From Hydrogenophaga sp. (GTDB lineage: Bacteria > Pseudomonadota > Gammaproteobacteria > Burkholderiales > Burkholderiaceae_C), in assembly GCF_019635465.1 (NCBI RefSeq), contig NZ_JAHBZK010000006.1, forward strand, positions 153,485 to 217,484: DNA of 64,000 nucleotides, given 5' to 3'. A program made the translations under genes and the position numbers. Positions 54,969-64,000 of this stretch are shown here, one piece after another. A model generated the notes under the pieces. It did no database searches. It was not told the DNA's origin and was given only the letters and a program-made list of their open reading frames with translations. Each line of letters begins with the position of its first letter. Position 1 is the stretch's first letter.

Positions 54969-56249
54969 ATGCAAGCTTCACGCATCCGCGCCCACGGCCG
55001 CGCCTTTGGCCACATCGCGGCGTTTCACCCCGAGATGACGGCCTTGCGCCGCGACCTGCACGCGCATCCCGAGCTGGGTTTCGAAGAGCAGTACACCAGC
55101 AAACGGGTGGTCGAGGCGCTCAAGGTATGTGGCGTTGACGAGCTCCACACGGGTCTGGGCAAGACCGGCGTGGTGGCTTTGATCCACGGGCGGCGCAACA
55201 GCAGCGGCCGCATGATCGGCTTGCGCGCCGACATGGACGCCTTGCCCATGACGGAGCACAACGACTTCGCCTGGAAGTCGAGCAAGCCCGGCATGATGCA
55301 CGGCTGTGGTCACGACGGCCACACGGCCATGCTGGTGGGCGCTGCGCGCTACCTGGCCGAAACACGCCACTTCGACGGTACCGCCGTGCTGATTTTCCAG
55401 CCCGGCGAAGAAGGCTTCGCAGGCGCCAAGGCCATGATCGAAGACGGCCTGTTCGAGCGCTTTCCGGTGCAGTCGGTGTTTGCGATGCACAACTGGCCCC
55501 AGATGCGTCCGGGGACTGTGGGTGTCAACCCGGGTCCTATGATGGCGTCGGCCGACCGCATCACCATCGAGATCACAGGCAAGGGCGGGCACGGCGCGCA
55601 CCCCTACGCGGCGGTAGACCCGGTGCTGGTGGCGGCGCACATCATCACGGCGGTGCAAAGCATCGTCTCGCGCAACGTGCGCGCGATCGACAGCGCCGTG
55701 ATCAGCCTGTGCGCCATGCAGGCTGGCGACCCCGGTGCCTTCAGCGTGATCCCCGGCACAGCGCGCCTGGTGGGTACGGTGCGCACATTCAACCCTGAGG
55801 TGCAGGCGATGGTCGAGAAGCGTCTGCACGAGGTTTGCTCGGGCGTGGCCCTCGGCCTTGGTGCCTCGGCCCACCTGAACTACGAGCGCATCTACCCGGC
55901 CACCATCAACACGCGCGACGAAGCCCGCTTCGCCACCGATGTGGCGCAGAAGCTGGTCGGCCATGAACACGTGGACCGCAACATGGACCCCAGCATGGGG
56001 GCCGAGGATTTTTCCTTCATGTTGCAGGTCAAGCCCGGCGCGTACCTGCGTCTTGGCCAGGGCGCCGAGAACGGGCAGGGCGCCTGCTTCCTGCACAACA
56101 GCCGATACGATTTCAACGACGACGTTCTGCCATTGGGTGCCGCCTTGCATGCGGGCCTGATCGAGCAGGGCATGCCGTTGGCCGACGACGCCACGCCGGT
56201 CGGCAAATCCAGTTCCGTTTCACCCACCCCCGTCAGGAGCGAAGCATGA
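54969..56249 (+). CDS. M20 family amidohydrolase (hippurate/N-acyl-amino-acid hydrolase type)
   Basis: 426 residues. Metal and catalytic motifs: HGCGHDGHTAM near residue 112, GEEGFAGAKAM near residue 150, MHNWPQMRPG, and GAEDFSFM near the C-terminus. Family members cut N-acyl amino acids, hippurate or aminoacyl amides; the substrate cannot be read off. No signal peptide, so cytosolic. It lies between dppB and SBP 2, and its stop overlaps SBP 2 by 4 bp; it likely cuts imported compounds. Confidence 0.88.
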   Translation: MQASRIRAHGRAFGHIAAFHPEMTALRRDLHAHPELGFEEQYTSKRVVEALKVCGVDELHTGLGKTGVVALIHGRRNSSGRMIGLRADMDALPMTEHNDFAWKSSKPGMMHGCGHDGHTAMLVGAARYLAETRHFDGTAVLIFQPGEEGFAGAKAMIEDGLFERFPVQSVFAMHNWPQMRPGTVGVNPGPMMASADRITIEITGKGGHGAHPYAAVDPVLVAAHIITAVQSIVSRNVRAIDSAVISLCAMQAGDPGAFSVIPGTARLVGTVRTFNPEVQAMVEKRLHEVCSGVALGLGASAHLNYERIYPATINTRDEARFATDVAQKLVGHEHVDRNMDPSMGAEDFSFMLQVKPGAYLRLGQGAENGQGACFLHNSRYDFNDDVLPLGAALHAGLIEQGMPLADDATPVGKSSSVSPTPVRSEA

Positions 56250-57823
56250 CCCTCAGAAAAACCGCGGCCGCCTTGTTGGTGGCCGGCGCATTGGCCGCGG
56301 CCGGTGTCGTCTCGGCACAAACCGTTCGCATCGGCAACCAGGGCGATGCCTTGTCCATGGACCCACATTCGCTCAACGAGTCGCTGCAGTTGAGTGTCAC
56401 CGGCAACGTCTATGAGCCGTTGGTGGGGCGGGACCGCAATCTCAAGCTGACGCCGGCGCTGGCCACCAGCTGGAAGCAGACCTCGCCCAACGTCTGGGCG
56501 TTCGAGTTGCGCAAGGGCGTGAAATTTCACGATGGTTCAGCCTTCACGGCCGACGACGTGTTGTTCTCGTTTGCCCGCGCAGCCGGTGACGGCTCCGACA
56601 TGAAGAGCTACGTCAACGACGTCAAAGAGGTCCGCAAGGTCAACGACCACCTGGTCGAAATCGAGACCAAGGCGCCGTTCCCCATCCTTCCCGACGTCAT
56701 CTCTCTGCTCTACATCATGAGCAAGAAATGGTGTGAGGAAAACCAGGCTACGCGTCCGGTCGATCGCCGCAAAGGTATCGAGAACGCTGCCTCGTTCCGC
56801 GCCAATGGCACCGGCCCCTTCCGCCTGCGCGAGCGCCAGCCCAACGTCAAGACGAGCTTCCAGCGCAATGGCAGCTACTGGGGCAAGATTGAAGGCAATG
56901 TGATCAACGTCGAGTACACCCCGATCGGCAACGACGCGACCCGCGTGGCCGCACTGTTGTCGGGTCAGGTGGATGTGATCGAACCGGTGCCGCTGCAGGA
57001 CGTTGCACGCATCAACGCCAGCGGCAAGTCCAAGGTGATGCAGGGCCCGGAGCTGCGCACGATCTTCCTGGGTATGGACCAGAAGCGTGATGAACTGCTG
57101 TACTCGAACGTGAAGGGCAAGAATCCGTTCAAGGACAAGCGCGTTCGTCAGGCCTTCTATCAAGCCATCGACATCGCCGGCATTCAGCGCACTGTGATGC
57201 GCGGCGCCTCCAACCCAACGGCGCTGATGGTCGGCCCTGGCATCAATGGCTTCGACCCGGCCATGAACACCCGACTCCCCTACGACCCGGAAGCTTCCAA
57301 GAAGCTGCTGGCCGAAGCCGGTTACCCGAATGGTTTCGAGGTGGGCATGAATTGCCCCAACGATCGCTACGTCAACGACGCCAACATTTGTCAGGCGGTC
57401 GCTGCCAACCTGGCACGCGTGGGCGTGAAGATCAACCTGCAGGCGGAGACCAAGGGCACCTACTTCCCGAAAATCCTGCGCCGCGACACCAGCTTCTATC
57501 TGCTGGGATGGACGCCTGGCACGTACGACTCGCACAACGTGTTGAATGCGCTGATCCGCTGCGTGGACGACAAGGGTGCAGGTCAATTCAACCTCGGCTC
57601 CTATTGCAATCCCAAGGTGGATGAGCTGACCTTGAAGATCCAGTCGGAGACCGACAAGGGCAAGCGCGACGCCATGATTCGCGAAGCCTTCAAGATGCAC
57701 CAGGACGACATTGGTCACCTGCCGCTGCACCAGCAGGCACTGGCCTGGGGCGTTGCCAGCAACGTAACCCTGGCCCAACTGGCCGACAACTTCATGCCCT
57801 TCCGCTACATGTCGGTGAAGTAA
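56246..57823 (+). CDS. Peptide ABC transporter binding protein 2 (SBP family 5)
   Basis: 525 residues. Signal peptide ALLVAGALAAAGVVSA, mature QTVRIGNQGDALSMDPHSL. Shared with SBP 1: KFHDGSAFTADD, NVKGKNPFKDKRVRQAFY and PLHQQALAW. Overlaps the M20 stop (ATGA); SD AGGAG 7 nt upstream. The two SBPs probably have different ligand ranges with one permease. Confidence 0.93.
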   Translation: MTLRKTAAALLVAGALAAAGVVSAQTVRIGNQGDALSMDPHSLNESLQLSVTGNVYEPLVGRDRNLKLTPALATSWKQTSPNVWAFELRKGVKFHDGSAFTADDVLFSFARAAGDGSDMKSYVNDVKEVRKVNDHLVEIETKAPFPILPDVISLLYIMSKKWCEENQATRPVDRRKGIENAASFRANGTGPFRLRERQPNVKTSFQRNGSYWGKIEGNVINVEYTPIGNDATRVAALLSGQVDVIEPVPLQDVARINASGKSKVMQGPELRTIFLGMDQKRDELLYSNVKGKNPFKDKRVRQAFYQAIDIAGIQRTVMRGASNPTALMVGPGINGFDPAMNTRLPYDPEASKKLLAEAGYPNGFEVGMNCPNDRYVNDANICQAVAANLARVGVKINLQAETKGTYFPKILRRDTSFYLLGWTPGTYDSHNVLNALIRCVDDKGAGQFNLGSYCNPKVDELTLKIQSETDKGKRDAMIREAFKMHQDDIGHLPLHQQALAWGVASNVTLAQLADNFMPFRYMSVK

Positions 57824-57840
57824 GCCGATCACAACGAGTA

Positions 57841-57877
57841 CGGGCGGGTGCCACAGCAGCCCTGTGGTGTCCGCCCG
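57841..57877 (+). other. Intercistronic hairpin after SBP 2
   Basis: 16-bp stem (57841-57856 with 57862-57877) including three G-U pairs and a 5-nt loop, followed by TTTGTTT. 17 bp after the SBP 2 stop and 28 bp before dppC. Strong enough to stall polymerase or protect the upstream message. Confidence 0.75.
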
Positions 57878-57904
57878 TTTGTTTCCCGTTTCCAGGAATC
57901 CAAC

Positions 57905-58816
57905 GTGCTTGCCTTCCTGCACAAGGTTTTCGACAGCGATGTCGGCCACAGCTTTCGCACCACGCCGACAGCCATCGTTGCGGCCCTGATCGCCATCGTT
58001 TGCGTCTTCTGCGCGCTGTTTGCCAATTGGGTTGCGCCGCACAACCCTTTCGATCTGGCCACGCTCGACCTCATGAATGCGCGCCTGCCGCCCATGTGGC
58101 AAGAGGGCGGCAATCCTGACTTCATCTTCGGCACCGACGATCAGGGGCGCGACATCCTGTCGGCCCTTATGTACGGGGCCCGCATTTCGCTGGCCGTCGG
58201 CTTTGCATCGGTGCTGCTGTCCGTGCTCATCGGCGTGACGCTGGGCCTGCTGGCCGGCTTCATGGGCGGGTGGGTTGATGCCTTCCTCATGCGCCTGTGC
58301 GACGTGATGCTGTCGTTCCCCGCGATCCTCGTGGCATTGCTGATTGCCGGTGTGGGCCGGGCGATGTTTCCGAATGCGCACGACAGTCTGGCTTTTGGTG
58401 TGCTCATCCTGTCGATCACGCTCACCGGTTGGGTGCAATACGCGCGCACGGTAAGAGGCTCCACCTTGGTGGAACGCAACAAGGAATACGTGCAGGCGGC
58501 CCGCGTGACCGGTGTTGCACCGCTGCGCATCATGCGGCGTCATGTGCTGCCCAACGTGTTGGGGCCGGTGCTGGTGCTGGCCACCATCCAGGTGGCCACG
58601 GCCATCATCACCGAAGCGACCCTGTCCTTCCTGGGTGTGGGCGCGCCGCCCACCTCGCCATCACTGGGCACCTTGATTCGCGTCGGCAACGACTATCTGT
58701 TCTCTGGCGAATGGTGGATCACCATCTTCCCGGGTCTGATGCTCATCCTCATTGCCTTGAGCGTGAACTTGCTGGGCGACTGGTTGCGTGACGCTCTGAA
58801 CCCCCGACTGCGTTGA
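57905..58816 (+). CDS. Peptide ABC transporter permease DppC-like
   Basis: 303 residues, six membrane segments, EAA loop VERNKEYVQAARVTGVAPLRIMRR (motif given in parts: EYVQAARVTG, APLRIMRRHVLPN). Start GTG at 57905 with AGGA 7 nt upstream; an upstream in-frame ATG at 57848 sits inside the hairpin and is rejected. Stop TGA is followed 2 bp later by dppD. Confidence 0.9.
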   Translation: MLAFLHKVFDSDVGHSFRTTPTAIVAALIAIVCVFCALFANWVAPHNPFDLATLDLMNARLPPMWQEGGNPDFIFGTDDQGRDILSALMYGARISLAVGFASVLLSVLIGVTLGLLAGFMGGWVDAFLMRLCDVMLSFPAILVALLIAGVGRAMFPNAHDSLAFGVLILSITLTGWVQYARTVRGSTLVERNKEYVQAARVTGVAPLRIMRRHVLPNVLGPVLVLATIQVATAIITEATLSFLGVGAPPTSPSLGTLIRVGNDYLFSGEWWITIFPGLMLILIALSVNLLGDWLRDALNPRLR

Positions 58817-58818
58817 CC

Positions 58819-59790
58819 ATGAGCCTGCTGCAAGTCAAAAACCTGGTGGTCGAGTTTCCGACCCGACGCGGCACGCTGCGCGCACTCGACGACATTTCTT
58901 TCGACATCGCGCCGGGCGAGATCCTCGGTGTGGTGGGCGAATCCGGCGCGGGCAAATCGCTCACAGGCGCCTCCATCATCGGATTGCTCGAACCACCCGG
59001 GCGCATCGCGTCTGGCGAAATCGTGCTCGAAGGCCAGCGCATCGACGACCTGCCGCACGAGGCCTTGCGTCGCATCCGCGGCCGCAAGATCGGTGCAATC
59101 TTCCAGGACCCGCTGACCTCGCTCAATCCGCTCTATTCGGTCGGCCGTCAACTGATCGAGACGATCACCACCCACTTGCCGGTGAGTGCCGCCGAAGCGC
59201 GGGAGCGGGCGATCCAGCTGCTTCGCGACACGGGCATCCCCGCGGCCGAACACCGTATCGATCATTTCCCGCACCAGTTCTCCGGGGGCATGCGCCAGCG
59301 CGTCGTGATTGCCCTGGCGCTGGCCGCCGAGCCGCAACTCATCGTGGCCGATGAGCCCACCACGGCGCTTGATGTGTCGATCCAGGCGCAGATCATCACG
59401 CTGCTCAAGACCATCTGCAAACAGCGTGGCGCAGCGGTGATGCTGATCACGCACGATATGGGTGTCATTGCCGAAACCTGCGATCGCGTGGCGGTGATGT
59501 ACGCCGGCCGCGTGGCCGAGATCGGGCCGGTGCACGAAGTGATCAACCACCCGGCCCATCCCTACACGCGTGGCCTCATGGCCTGCATTCCGGACATGAC
59601 CCAGGAGCGAGAGCGCTTGCACCAGATCGATGGCGCCATGCCGCGCCTGAACGCGATTCCCAAGGGCTGCGCCTACAACCCGCGCTGCGAGCAGGCCTTC
59701 GACCGATGCCACGCGCAACGACCGGAGCTCCAGGATGCGGGCGCCACGCGAGCGGCCTGCTGGCTCTGCGTGCAAGGGGAGTCGGCATGA
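58819..59790 (+). CDS. Peptide ABC transporter ATPase DppD-like
   Basis: 323 residues. Walker A GESGAGKS near residue 40, signature FSGGMRQR, Walker [14 protein letters not shown], and the C-terminal oligo_HPY domain with cysteines ([15 protein letters not shown]). Ends within the dppF start. Confidence 0.95.
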   Translation: MSLLQVKNLVVEFPTRRGTLRALDDISFDIAPGEILGVVGESGAGKSLTGASIIGLLEPPGRIASGEIVLEGQRIDDLPHEALRRIRGRKIGAIFQDPLTSLNPLYSVGRQLIETITTHLPVSAAEARERAIQLLRDTGIPAAEHRIDHFPHQFSGGMRQRVVIALALAAEPQLIVADEPTTALDVSIQAQIITLLKTICKQRGAAVMLITHDMGVIAETCDRVAVMYAGRVAEIGPVHEVINHPAHPYTRGLMACIPDMTQERERLHQIDGAMPRLNAIPKGCAYNPRCEQAFDRCHAQRPELQDAGATRAACWLCVQGESA

Positions 59791-60812
59791 GTGATTCGCC
59801 AAACATGACCCCTCAGGCAGACCAGCCCCTGGTGCGGGCGACCGACCTGGCCAAGACCTTCGATGTGTCCGCACCCTGGCTCAACCGCGTGATCGAGCGC
59901 AAGCCGCGGCAGTTGCTGCGCGCGGTGGACGGCGTCAGTTTCGACATCGCCAAGGGTCAGACGCTCGCGTTGGTGGGCGAATCCGGATGCGGCAAGAGCA
60001 CCGTTGCCCGCTTGCTGGTCGGCCTGTATGAGCCCACGCGCGGCGGCTTAGCGTTTGATGGGCAGGACGCCCACGCTGCGTTCAAGACGCCAGCCGGACG
60101 TTCCCTGCGCCGACGCATCCAGATGATCTTTCAGGATCCGTACGCCAGCCTGAACCCGCGCTGGCGGGTCGAAGACATCATTGCTGAGCCCTTGCGCGAA
60201 CACCAGATCGAGACCGACGACGCCAGGGTGCGGGGTCGTGTGGATGAGCTGCTGCAATCGGTGGGACTGAGCCCACTGGATCGTGTGAAGTACCCACATC
60301 AGTTCAGCGGCGGGCAGCGCCAGCGGATCTCGATCGCCCGAGCCCTGGCGACGCAGCCCGAGTTTCTGGTGTGTGACGAGCCCACCAGCGCACTGGACGT
60401 GTCGGTGCAGGCGCAGGTGCTCAATATCATGAAGGACCTGCAGCGTCAGCAAGGTCTGACCTATTTGTTCATCAGCCACAACCTGGCGGTGGTCCGCCAT
60501 GTGAGCGACCAGGTGGGCGTGATGTATCTGGGGCGCCTGGTTGAACTGGCACCCAAGCGGGAGCTGTTCGAGCAGCCGCGCCACCCCTACACGCGCATGC
60601 TGCTCGACGCCATTCCGAAGATGCACGACACGGGCAGGGCGCGCACACCGGTGCAGGGCGAGGTGCCGAACCCGCTGAATCCGCCGACCGGATGTGCGTT
60701 CAACCCGCGATGCCCGCACGCCAATGAGCGCTGCTGCAACGAGCGGCCGGTGCTGCAGACCGTCGGTGGCGTGCGCATCGCCTGCCACGCCGTTGAAGAA
60801 GGCCGGATCTGA
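59787..60812 (+). CDS. Peptide ABC transporter ATPase DppF-like
   Basis: 341 residues. Walker [10 protein letters not shown], signature FSGGQRQR, Walker [14 protein letters not shown], oligo_HPY tail [18 protein letters not shown] overlaps the dppD stop by 4 bp. Last gene of the operon; converges on the RpiR gene with a 3-bp gap and no visible terminator. Confidence 0.95.
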   Translation: MSDSPNMTPQADQPLVRATDLAKTFDVSAPWLNRVIERKPRQLLRAVDGVSFDIAKGQTLALVGESGCGKSTVARLLVGLYEPTRGGLAFDGQDAHAAFKTPAGRSLRRRIQMIFQDPYASLNPRWRVEDIIAEPLREHQIETDDARVRGRVDELLQSVGLSPLDRVKYPHQFSGGQRQRISIARALATQPEFLVCDEPTSALDVSVQAQVLNIMKDLQRQQGLTYLFISHNLAVVRHVSDQVGVMYLGRLVELAPKRELFEQPRHPYTRMLLDAIPKMHDTGRARTPVQGEVPNPLNPPTGCAFNPRCPHANERCCNERPVLQTVGGVRIACHAVEEGRI

Positions 60813-60815
60813 GCC

Positions 60816-61664
60816 TCAGGCGTAGCGTTTGCTGCGCAGGTTGTTTTTCATCTCGCGCAGCATCGGTTGTAGGCGGTTGCCACCGATGCGCAACGCCACG
60901 CAAGTGGCCACCACATCGATGACCATCAGGTGCAACAGGCGCGAGGTCATCGGGCTGTAGCGGTCGTAGCCCTCCGGATGGTCGGCCGCGAGGTGAATGT
61001 GGCCGGCCTGCGCCAGCGGTGAACCACTGGCGGTGATGGTGATGACCGTGGCGCCGTGCTTGCGGGCAATGTCGGCGGCGTCCATGAGGTCGCGTGTTCT
61101 GCCCGAGTTGGAGACGATCACCACGCAGTCGCCAGGGCCCAGGAGCGACGCGCTCATCACCTGCATGTGGCCATCGCTGTAGGCAATGGCGTTGATGCCG
61201 AGCCGAAAGAACTTGTGTTGGGCGTCCTGGGCAACGATGCCGGAGTTGCCCGCGCCGAAGAATTCGATGCGCCCTTTGCCTTTCCAGGTCGCCACCAGTG
61301 CATCCACCGCGCGCTCAATGGCATGTGAGGACGCGTCGTTGCGGTATTTGAGGAAGGCTGCCACGGTGTTGTCGATCAGCTTGACCATGACGTCACCCGT
61401 CTTGTCGTCCGCGTCGACGCTGCGGTGAATGAAGGGAACGCCTTCGCTGACGGTGCCGGCCAGCTTGAGCTTGAAGTCCGACAAGCCGTCATAGCCCATG
61501 CTGCGACAGAAGCGAACGACCGTGGGTTTGCTCACGTGGGCCCGCTCGGCCAGCTCGCTCACCGGCAGGCTCGCAAAGCTGCGCGGGTCCTGCAGCACCA
61601 ATCGCCCTACGCGTTGTTCGGCCGGCGCCAAGGAGGGCAGCGAGGCTTTGATGCGATCGAGCAT
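60816..61664 (-). CDS. RpiR/HexR family transcription regulator
   Basis: 282 residues. N-terminal HTH_6 domain (ELAERAHVSKPTVVRFCRSM, residues ~40-60) and a C-terminal SIS sugar-phosphate domain (FFGAGNSGIVAQDAQHKFF, VIVSNSGRTRDL). Divergent from transaldolase, which suggests a HexR-like sugar-phosphate role; a HexR-like site lies in between. Confidence 0.9.
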   Translation of the reverse strand: MLDRIKASLPSLAPAEQRVGRLVLQDPRSFASLPVSELAERAHVSKPTVVRFCRSMGYDGLSDFKLKLAGTVSEGVPFIHRSVDADDKTGDVMVKLIDNTVAAFLKYRNDASSHAIERAVDALVATWKGKGRIEFFGAGNSGIVAQDAQHKFFRLGINAIAYSDGHMQVMSASLLGPGDCVVIVSNSGRTRDLMDAADIARKHGATVITITASGSPLAQAGHIHLAADHPEGYDRYSPMTSRLLHLMVIDVVATCVALRIGGNRLQPMLREMKNNLRSKRYA

Positions 61665-61691
61665 GGCGTGAAACCCGGTGGTTGAAAGTAT

Positions 61692-61706
61692 TGAAATTTT
61701 ATTACC
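61692..61706 (+). promoter_or_regulatory. HexR-like operator between rpiR and tal
   Basis: TGAAATTTTATTACC matches the HexR palindrome TGTAATTAAATTACA at 11 of 15 positions. It overlaps a TTGAAA at 61691-61696 that could serve as a -35 for tal. The gap is AT-rich compared with its neighbours. Confidence 0.45.
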
Positions 61707-61710
61707 AGCG

Positions 61711-61727
61711 GGCGCGATAATCGCGCC
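61711..61727 (+). promoter_or_regulatory. 17-bp perfect palindrome at the tal start
   Basis: GGCGCGAT-A-ATCGCGCC ends one base before the tal ATG and leaves no room for an SD. It contains GATAAT (61716-61721), 6 nt before the ATG. It may be both the -10 region of a leaderless transcript and an operator. Confidence 0.5.
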
Positions 61728-62669
61728 ATGAATCAGCTCGACGCCCTCAAACAGTTCACCACGGTGGTCGCCGACACGGGCGACTTCAAACAGCTGGCAG
61801 CCTACGCACCGCAGGACGCCACCACCAACCCATCGCTCATCCTCAAGGCGGTGCAGAAGCCGGACTACGCGCCTTTGCTGGCAGAGGCCATCGCCCGGCA
61901 TGGCACCGCGGACAAGGTCGAATTGATGAACCACCTGCTGGTGCGTTTCGGCTGCGAGATCCTGGGGCTCATTCCGGGTCGGGTGTCCACGGAAGTGGAT
62001 GCGCGTTTGAGCTTTGACACCGCCGCCACCGTGGCTCGGGCTCAGCGGCTGATCGATCTGTACCGTGCCGAGGGCATTCCCAGCGATCGTGTTTTGATCA
62101 AGGTCGCTGCCACCTGGGAAGGCATTCGAGCCGCCGAGCTGCTGGAGCGCGAGGGCATACACACCAACCTCACTTTGTTGTTTTCGTTCGCGCAGGCTGT
62201 TGCTTGCGGCCAGGCCGGCGTACAGCTCATTTCGCCTTTTGTCGGCCGCATTTACGACTGGTACAAGAAGCAGGCCGGTGCACAGTGGGACGAGGTCGCC
62301 ATGGCCGGTGCCAACGACCCGGGCGTGGGCTCGGTCAAGCGCATCTTCGAGTACTACAAGCGCCACGGTGTGGCGACCGAAGTGATGGGAGCGAGCTTTC
62401 GCAACGCCGGGCAGATCGTGGCGCTGGCCGGCTGTGACCTGCTGACCATCAGCCCCGACTTGCTCGCTCAACTGGCGGCCAGCGACTCGCCATTGGCCTG
62501 CGCTCTGGACGCAGACGCTGCGCGTGGCATGGACATTCCTGCGGTGCAGTTCGACGAAGCGGGCTTTCGCTTTGCGCTCAACGAAGACGCCATGGCCACC
62601 GAAAAACTGGCCGAGGGTATTCGCGCCTTCGTTGCCGACACGGTCAAGCTCGAAGCATTGATGGTCTGA
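61728..62669 (+). CDS. tal: Transaldolase
   Basis: Pentose phosphate pathway enzyme, 313 residues, class 1 length. Schiff-base lysine K125 ([11 protein letters not shown]), acid/base D16 (VVADTGDF) and NPSL at residue 34. No SD. Followed by a very stable terminator. Beside an RpiR/HexR-type gene, which fits control by sugar phosphate. Confidence 0.96.
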   Translation: MNQLDALKQFTTVVADTGDFKQLAAYAPQDATTNPSLILKAVQKPDYAPLLAEAIARHGTADKVELMNHLLVRFGCEILGLIPGRVSTEVDARLSFDTAATVARAQRLIDLYRAEGIPSDRVLIKVAATWEGIRAAELLEREGIHTNLTLLFSFAQAVACGQAGVQLISPFVGRIYDWYKKQAGAQWDEVAMAGANDPGVGSVKRIFEYYKRHGVATEVMGASFRNAGQIVALAGCDLLTISPDLLAQLAASDSPLACALDADAARGMDIPAVQFDEAGFRFALNEDAMATEKLAEGIRAFVADTVKLEALMV

Positions 62670-62680
62670 GAACCTCGATC

Positions 62681-62726
62681 CCCAAAACAAAAGCCCCGCG
62701 ATTACTCGCGGGGCTTTTGTTTTGGG
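62681..62726 (+). terminator. Very stable bidirectional terminator, tal / groEL
   Basis: 21-bp perfect inverted repeat (62681-62701 with 62706-62726) around a TTAC loop: CCCAAAACAAAAGCCCCGCGA. Its A-rich and T-rich outer ends let it act for tal (plus) and groEL (minus). Confidence 0.93.
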
Positions 62727-62730
62727 CTTT

Positions 62731-62846
62731 GTCGATGCGTGCCGAAGCATCACATCGACGCAGCCAGAGGGTGCAGGCAAGGCGCAGCCGCGCAGACAGT
62801 GGCATCGCCACGGCAAGCGGCTGCAACGCCGCCATGCGCCCTCTGG
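62731..62846 (-). other. Structured groEL 3' untranslated region
   Basis: Between groEL and the terminator. Nested inverted repeats: CCAGAGGG (62764-62771) with CCCTCTGG (62839-62846); inside it GCAGCCGC (62784-62791) with GCGGCTGC (62817-62824); and at the tip GTGGC-ATC-GCCAC (62799-62811). A separate stem GTCGATG (62731-62737) with CATCGAC (62753-62759) follows. No open frame with coding character. Confidence 0.5.
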
Positions 62847-62856
62847 CAAGGAGCAC

Positions 62857-64000
<1,144 letters not shown>

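Overview
The window is high-GC, gene-dense DNA from a flagellated betaproteobacterium. The gene content (FlhDC-controlled flagellum together with FlhF, class-5 peptide transporter operons, tandem Gram-negative porins, a Coq7 ubiquinone hydroxylase and a complete T2SS block) points to Burkholderiales, most likely Comamonadaceae (Hydrogenophaga/Acidovorax-like). The family assignment is an inference from gene order and protein style, not a database result. No rRNA, tRNA, CRISPR array, insertion sequence or prophage is visible.

Layout. 1-11.7 kb: flagellar master regulator and motor block, flhD (cut by the left edge), flhC, motA, motB, cheY, cheZ, flhB, flhA, flhF, a degenerate flhG-like gene, fliA and a GT2-TPR glycosyltransferase. 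11.8-15.0 kb: six small non-flagellar genes (GFA-type zinc protein, cupin, lipoprotein, gamma-glutamylcyclotransferase-like, VOC, AhpD-like). 15.0-29.5 kb: flgN-flgM-flgA on the minus strand and flgBCDE, an unrelated 347-residue gene, then flgFGHIJKL and an HDOD regulator on the plus strand. 29.5-31.1 kb: queC, a GNAT and a DUF805-like membrane protein. 31.1-45.1 kb: minus-strand type II secretion operon gspGHIJKLMNDEF, followed without a gap by a 5'-nucleotidase and an ABC exporter; a short gspC diverges from gspG. 45-49.1 kb: cobT-like, ilvA, osmC, coq7. 49.4-52.1 kb: two tandem porins and a ComEA-like helix-hairpin-helix protein. 52.3-60.8 kb: peptide ABC operon with two binding proteins and an M20 amidohydrolase. 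60.8-64 kb: RpiR/HexR-type regulator divergent from tal, then groEL running off the right edge.

How it works together. FlhDC would start the cascade, FliA/FlgM time the late genes (a clear sigma-28 promoter precedes flgM and a partial one precedes motA), FlhA/FlhB form the export gate, and FlgA-FlgL build the rod, rings, hook and filament junction. cheY and cheZ are present without cheA, cheW or receptors, so those must lie elsewhere. The T2SS block is complete apart from a prepilin peptidase and has a GspC that lacks a PDZ domain. The peptide operon pairs uptake with a cytosolic amidohydrolase.

Besides the genes I found several less expected signals: a three-copy structured intergenic repeat in the motor block with compensatory stem changes; a promoter-plus-terminator unit upstream of ilvA that is either an 80-nt small RNA or an attenuator; four genes whose start codon sits 6-8 nt after a -10-like hexamer with no ribosome-binding site (possible leaderless mRNAs); a shared upstream motif at flgB and flgF; a 4x7-bp tandem repeat in a lipoprotein 5' leader; and a nested-stem RNA in the groEL 3' region.
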